A stretch of 21,667 bases of DNA. Origin: a virus. The position numbers and the translations under genes were made by a program. Numbering within the stretch: the first letter of the stretch is position 1; every line of letters begins with the position of its first letter. The notes beneath the pieces are model-generated. The model was given only the letters and a program-made list of their open reading frames with translations, ran no database searches and was not told the origin of the DNA. Below, one piece after another: positions 19,542-21,667 of the stretch. The DNA lies in the IMG/VR virus record IMGVR_UViG_3300046715_000034, positions 1-21,667 of that record. The stretch is one strand, 5' to 3'.

Positions 19542-19784
19542 ATGAGAGCCACCTACAACGGCGACCAGAAGGTCGTGTTCAGCCACTACCTCGACGTCAC
19601 CGACCCGGCCAAGCCGGTCACGCTCACCGCGACGCCGGGCCAGACGTACGAGATCAAGCAGGCCACCGGCCACACGCAGATCCAGCCCGACGGCCAGTTC
19701 ACCGAGGCCGAGCTCCCGATGCCGCCGGACGGCGACTGGACCGAAGCCAAGCCCGCCGCGGCGAAGAAGAAGGAGAACGGCTGA
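19542..19784 (+). CDS. small hypothetical tail-region protein (80 aa)
   Basis: Begins directly after the preceding TAG (ATG 19542) and ends sharing its last A with the tail-tube ATG. The sequence is beta-rich ('KVVFSHYLDVTDPAKPVTLTATPGQTYEIKQ') with a charged Lys/Ala-rich end ('AKPAAAKKKENG'). It may be a small domain of the connector or tail, but no family is recognised. Confidence 0.65.
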   Translation: MRATYNGDQKVVFSHYLDVTDPAKPVTLTATPGQTYEIKQATGHTQIQPDGQFTEAELPMPPDGDWTEAKPAAAKKKENG

Positions 19785-20767
19785 TGGCCAACCCCACCGT
19801 GTTCCCCGCCGAGCTGTCGTATGCGGGGATCGCCAAGGAGACGAGCAACGGCACGGCCGTCGCGCCCACGCTGTTCTTCCCGTACACGAAGCTCGACCCG
19901 GTCGACGACAACGGGTTGCTCATCGACGACGCCATGTACGGGTCGATGACCTCGGAGAATGGTGCCGTTGCGGGCAAGAAGTCGGCGACGATCGACTACG
20001 AGTCCTACTTCCTGCCGGACATGGCCGGGCATTTGTTGCAGAACATCCTCGGCGGCTACGCCGTCGGCACCGCCGTGACCGGCGTCTTCCCGCACACGTT
20101 CTCCGTGCTCAACTCAGGCGATGCCCAGCCGCCCGCGCACACCATCACCGACCGCCAAGGCATCACGGCCACTGTCGGCGCCCGCGCCTACTCCTACGCC
20201 TGCCTGAGTGAGCTGACGTTCTCCGGCAACGCCACCGGATTGACCACGATGGCGGGCAAGTGGACGACGTACGGCTCCGCAGCGGCCGGGGCCGCCCCGA
20301 CGAACGCGACCACGACCGAGACGGTCATCCCCGGCTGGCGATCCTCGGTGACCGTGGCCGCCGCCGCGGCGAAGGTCCGCGAGTGGAGCTACACCATCTC
20401 GCGCGCGCTGACGCCCGACCCGCTGGCCGATGGCACGCAGAACCCGAACTCGATCGCCCGAGGCGCGGTCACGGTGGCCGGGAAATTGACGTTCGCCGCC
20501 ACCAGCGAGCAGCCCCTTCTGGACTTTCTGGCCGGCACGCAGCAGGCCGTCGTCATCACGATCGACAACGGCGGCGCGGCCGGCGCGGTCCGCAAGTTGA
20601 CGGCCACGATGACCAAAGCCGTCTACGACACCGAGGCAATGGACCGGACCACGCCTATCGGCTACCCGATGAGCTTCAAAGCGCTGGCGAACACGACCGA
20701 CGTCGGCGCGAGTGCTGGCAGGGGCCCGATCTCCTGCCTGCTCAACAACGCCGTCACCACCTACTAG
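19784..20767 (+). CDS. tail tube / major tail protein (327 aa)
   Basis: Expected to build the non-contractile tail tube. It opens with 'PTVFPAELSYAGIAKETSNGTAVAPTLFFPYTKL', like many siphovirus tube proteins, and is beta-rich throughout with 'GKKSATIDYESYFLPDMAGHLLQ', 'YACLSELTFSGNATGL' and 'ARGAVTVAGKLTFAATSEQPL'. Length (327 aa) is a little above typical tubes, which leaves room for an extra domain in the segment around 170-260. It precedes the tail assembly chaperone with a 17-bp gap, as in nearly all siphoviruses. ATG shares its A with the upstream TGA. Confidence 0.83.
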   Translation: MANPTVFPAELSYAGIAKETSNGTAVAPTLFFPYTKLDPVDDNGLLIDDAMYGSMTSENGAVAGKKSATIDYESYFLPDMAGHLLQNILGGYAVGTAVTGVFPHTFSVLNSGDAQPPAHTITDRQGITATVGARAYSYACLSELTFSGNATGLTTMAGKWTTYGSAAAGAAPTNATTTETVIPGWRSSVTVAAAAAKVREWSYTISRALTPDPLADGTQNPNSIARGAVTVAGKLTFAATSEQPLLDFLAGTQQAVVITIDNGGAAGAVRKLTATMTKAVYDTEAMDRTTPIGYPMSFKALANTTDVGASAGRGPISCLLNNAVTTY

Positions 20768-20784
20768 GAAGGCCACGCACCCCC

Positions 20785-21162
20785 ATGCGCGTAGACCTCG
20801 GGAAAGACCGCTGGGCGCATGTCGTCGACGTCGACGACATGACCCACGGCACCAAGATGAAGGTCCAGGCTCTGCTGCCCGCCGAGGACAGCACCGAGCA
20901 TTTCTTCGTGAACGAGCTGCGGATGCGCGAGGCGCTCGTCGCCCACGTCGTCACGAGCTGGTCACTCGATCTGCCGGTGCCGAACGGCGATCCGGCCGGG
21001 CTCGCCGATGTGCCTGGCTCGGTGTACGACAAGCTCACCGAGGCCACTGACCCGCACTGGCGGAGCCTGGATTTTCTCCGGATTGGGAAGACCTCCTCCG
21101 AGTCAAGAACGGACTCGCCGGACACGTCCTCCCAGGACAGCAGCCCAGCCTCCGAGCAGTAA
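20785..21162 (+). CDS. tail assembly chaperone, short form (125 aa)
   Basis: G-like protein that coats the tape measure during tail assembly. It is placed straight after the tail tube and starts 'MRVDLGKDRWAHVVDVDDM', with 'HFFVNELRMREALVAHVVTSWSL' as helices. It ends in a Ser-rich segment ('SSESRTDSPDTSSQDSS') that looks like out-of-frame tail sequence after a frameshift site, which agrees with the -1 extension described separately. ATG follows AGGAAGG. The short form runs to TAA at 21160-21162. Confidence 0.8.
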   Translation: MRVDLGKDRWAHVVDVDDMTHGTKMKVQALLPAEDSTEHFFVNELRMREALVAHVVTSWSLDLPVPNGDPAGLADVPGSVYDKLTEATDPHWRSLDFLRIGKTSSESRTDSPDTSSQDSSPASEQ

Positions 21163-21332
21163 GGGCGATCCGCTACATCACCTACGCCGACCGGTTCGGC
21201 TGGACACCGCAACAGGTCGACGCTCTTCCCGCCTCCGTAGAGCCGTGGCTGCTGCCGCTGCACGACCTGATGCAGGGGGAGCGCGATGAGCAAAGCGGGG
21301 GACGCGCTCCGGCGCCTGGCCGACAAGGCTGA
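20785..21332 (+). CDS. tail assembly chaperone, -1 frameshifted long form (about 182 aa)
   Basis: The -1 frame is open from before 21060 to TGA at 21330-21332 and has no good start of its own. From the GATTTTC site (21070-21076) it encodes 'SPDWEDLLRVKNGLAGHVLPG', then 'AIRYITYADRFGWTPQQVDALPAS', 'VEPWLLPLHDLMQGERDEQ', a GT-like continuation. The Phe codon TTT at 21073-21075 can slip one base back onto TTT at 21072-21074 with perfect pairing, so -1 slippage there is the simplest join; TGGGAAG at 21084 is a weaker alternative. G/GT frameshifting before the tape measure gene is conserved in siphoviruses. The stop overlaps the next gene's start by 47 bp. Confidence 0.72.
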
Positions 21333-21667
21333 CGGCGAGGGCGGCCGCGCGGCCGCCGAGGCGATGGCCGGCGCCGGGCAGGACGAGATCCGCCGCAAGC
21401 TCGGCCAGCGCTCACACGCTCGCGGCACACCAACCCCATCGGCGCCCGGTACGCCGCCTGCGCGCATCTCCGGGGCGCTGCAGGGCTCGATCCACACGAC
21501 GCCACCGCAGGGTGGCGGAGGCGTCTGGACCGCCTACGTGGGCCCTCGTGGCGTCGTGTACGCCGCGATCCAGCAGTACGGCGGCGTCGCCGGACGCAAC
21601 CACACCGCACATCTCCCGCCGCGCCCGTACATGGGCGTGGATGCCGCCATGGCCCGCATCTCGCAGG
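21286..21667 (+). CDS. gpG/HK97-gp10-like tail or head-tail joining protein (3' end outside window)
   Basis: Open from ATG 21286 to the window end (127 codons seen), overlapping the chaperone long form in another frame. It begins 'MSKAGDALRRLADKADGEGGRAAAEAM', a helix, then has 'LGQRSHARG', 'TAYVGPRGVVYAAIQQYGG' and 'LPPRPYMGVDAAM', the 'G-x-x-x-Y-A-x-x-x-x-G ... P-x-R-P-[YF]-[ML]' signature of phage virion morphogenesis (gpG/gpS) and HK97 gp10-like proteins, which act at the head-tail junction or tail end. AGGGGGAGCGCG provides an RBS about 6-10 bases upstream. Its position after the chaperone rather than before the tail terminator is unusual. Confidence 0.75.
   Translation, partial: MSKAGDALRRLADKADGEGGRAAAEAMAGAGQDEIRRKLGQRSHARGTPTPSAPGTPPARISGALQGSIHTTPPQGGGGVWTAYVGPRGVVYAAIQQYGGVAGRNHTAHLPPRPYMGVDAAMARISQ

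Noticed and set aside
1-21667. CRISPR array, insertion sequence or transposase
   Set aside because: No regularly spaced repeats of suitable length, no terminal inverted repeats and no transposase motifs were seen on either strand.

Overview
The window is a dense, entirely plus-strand stretch of a tailed actinobacteriophage or prophage genome. It has very high G+C, frequent GTG and some TTG starts, and gene after gene joined by 4-nt GTGA/ATGA overlaps. The actinobacterial assignment rests on composition, start-codon use and a WhiB-family gene, a family confined to Actinobacteria and their phages. The head and tail genes fit a siphovirus with an SPP1-Gp6-like portal and an SU10-like capsid fold. 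The host genus cannot be fixed from the sequence, and no integrase, lysis gene, tRNA or CRISPR is visible here.

Region 1 (1-7265) is the early/recombination/replication block. It holds an ERF-type single-strand annealing protein, an HNH nuclease, a RuvC-like resolvase, a WhiB regulator fused to a second Cys4 motif, a winged-helix replication initiator and a probable helicase-loader partner. Many small zinc-binding, coiled-coil or single-pass membrane proteins lie between them. Inside the linker-coding part of the initiator gene is a cluster of short repeats, dyads and three consecutive perfect hairpins (6351-6533), a good candidate for a lambda-O-style replication origin.

Region 2 (7293-11508) is accessory. 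It has an orphan HicA-like protein and a coiled-coil protein with DnaJ-like CxxC motifs. Next come a VUT/YhhQ-type queuosine-precursor transporter overlapping a DpdA/TGT-like gene, a lone LuxR-type HTH protein, and an XF1762-family GNAT-like protein. The transporter and transglycosylase-like pair suggests a minimal 7-deazaguanine DNA-modification system fed by imported precursor. A 25-bp perfect direct repeat carrying an RBS and TTG start brackets the LuxR and XF1762 genes.

Region 3 (11509-21667) is the late block. An intergenic leader holds a promoter-like sequence containing a perfect DnaA-box 9-mer, followed by a terminator-like hairpin. Then come small and large terminase, portal, a small basic protein, a MuF-like minor capsid protein, scaffold, major capsid with an inserted beta-rich domain, connector genes, a tail-terminator-like protein, tail tube, tail assembly chaperone with a probable -1 frameshift extension, and a gpG/HK97-gp10-like gene cut by the window end. 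No gene-free stretch exceeds about 120 bases.
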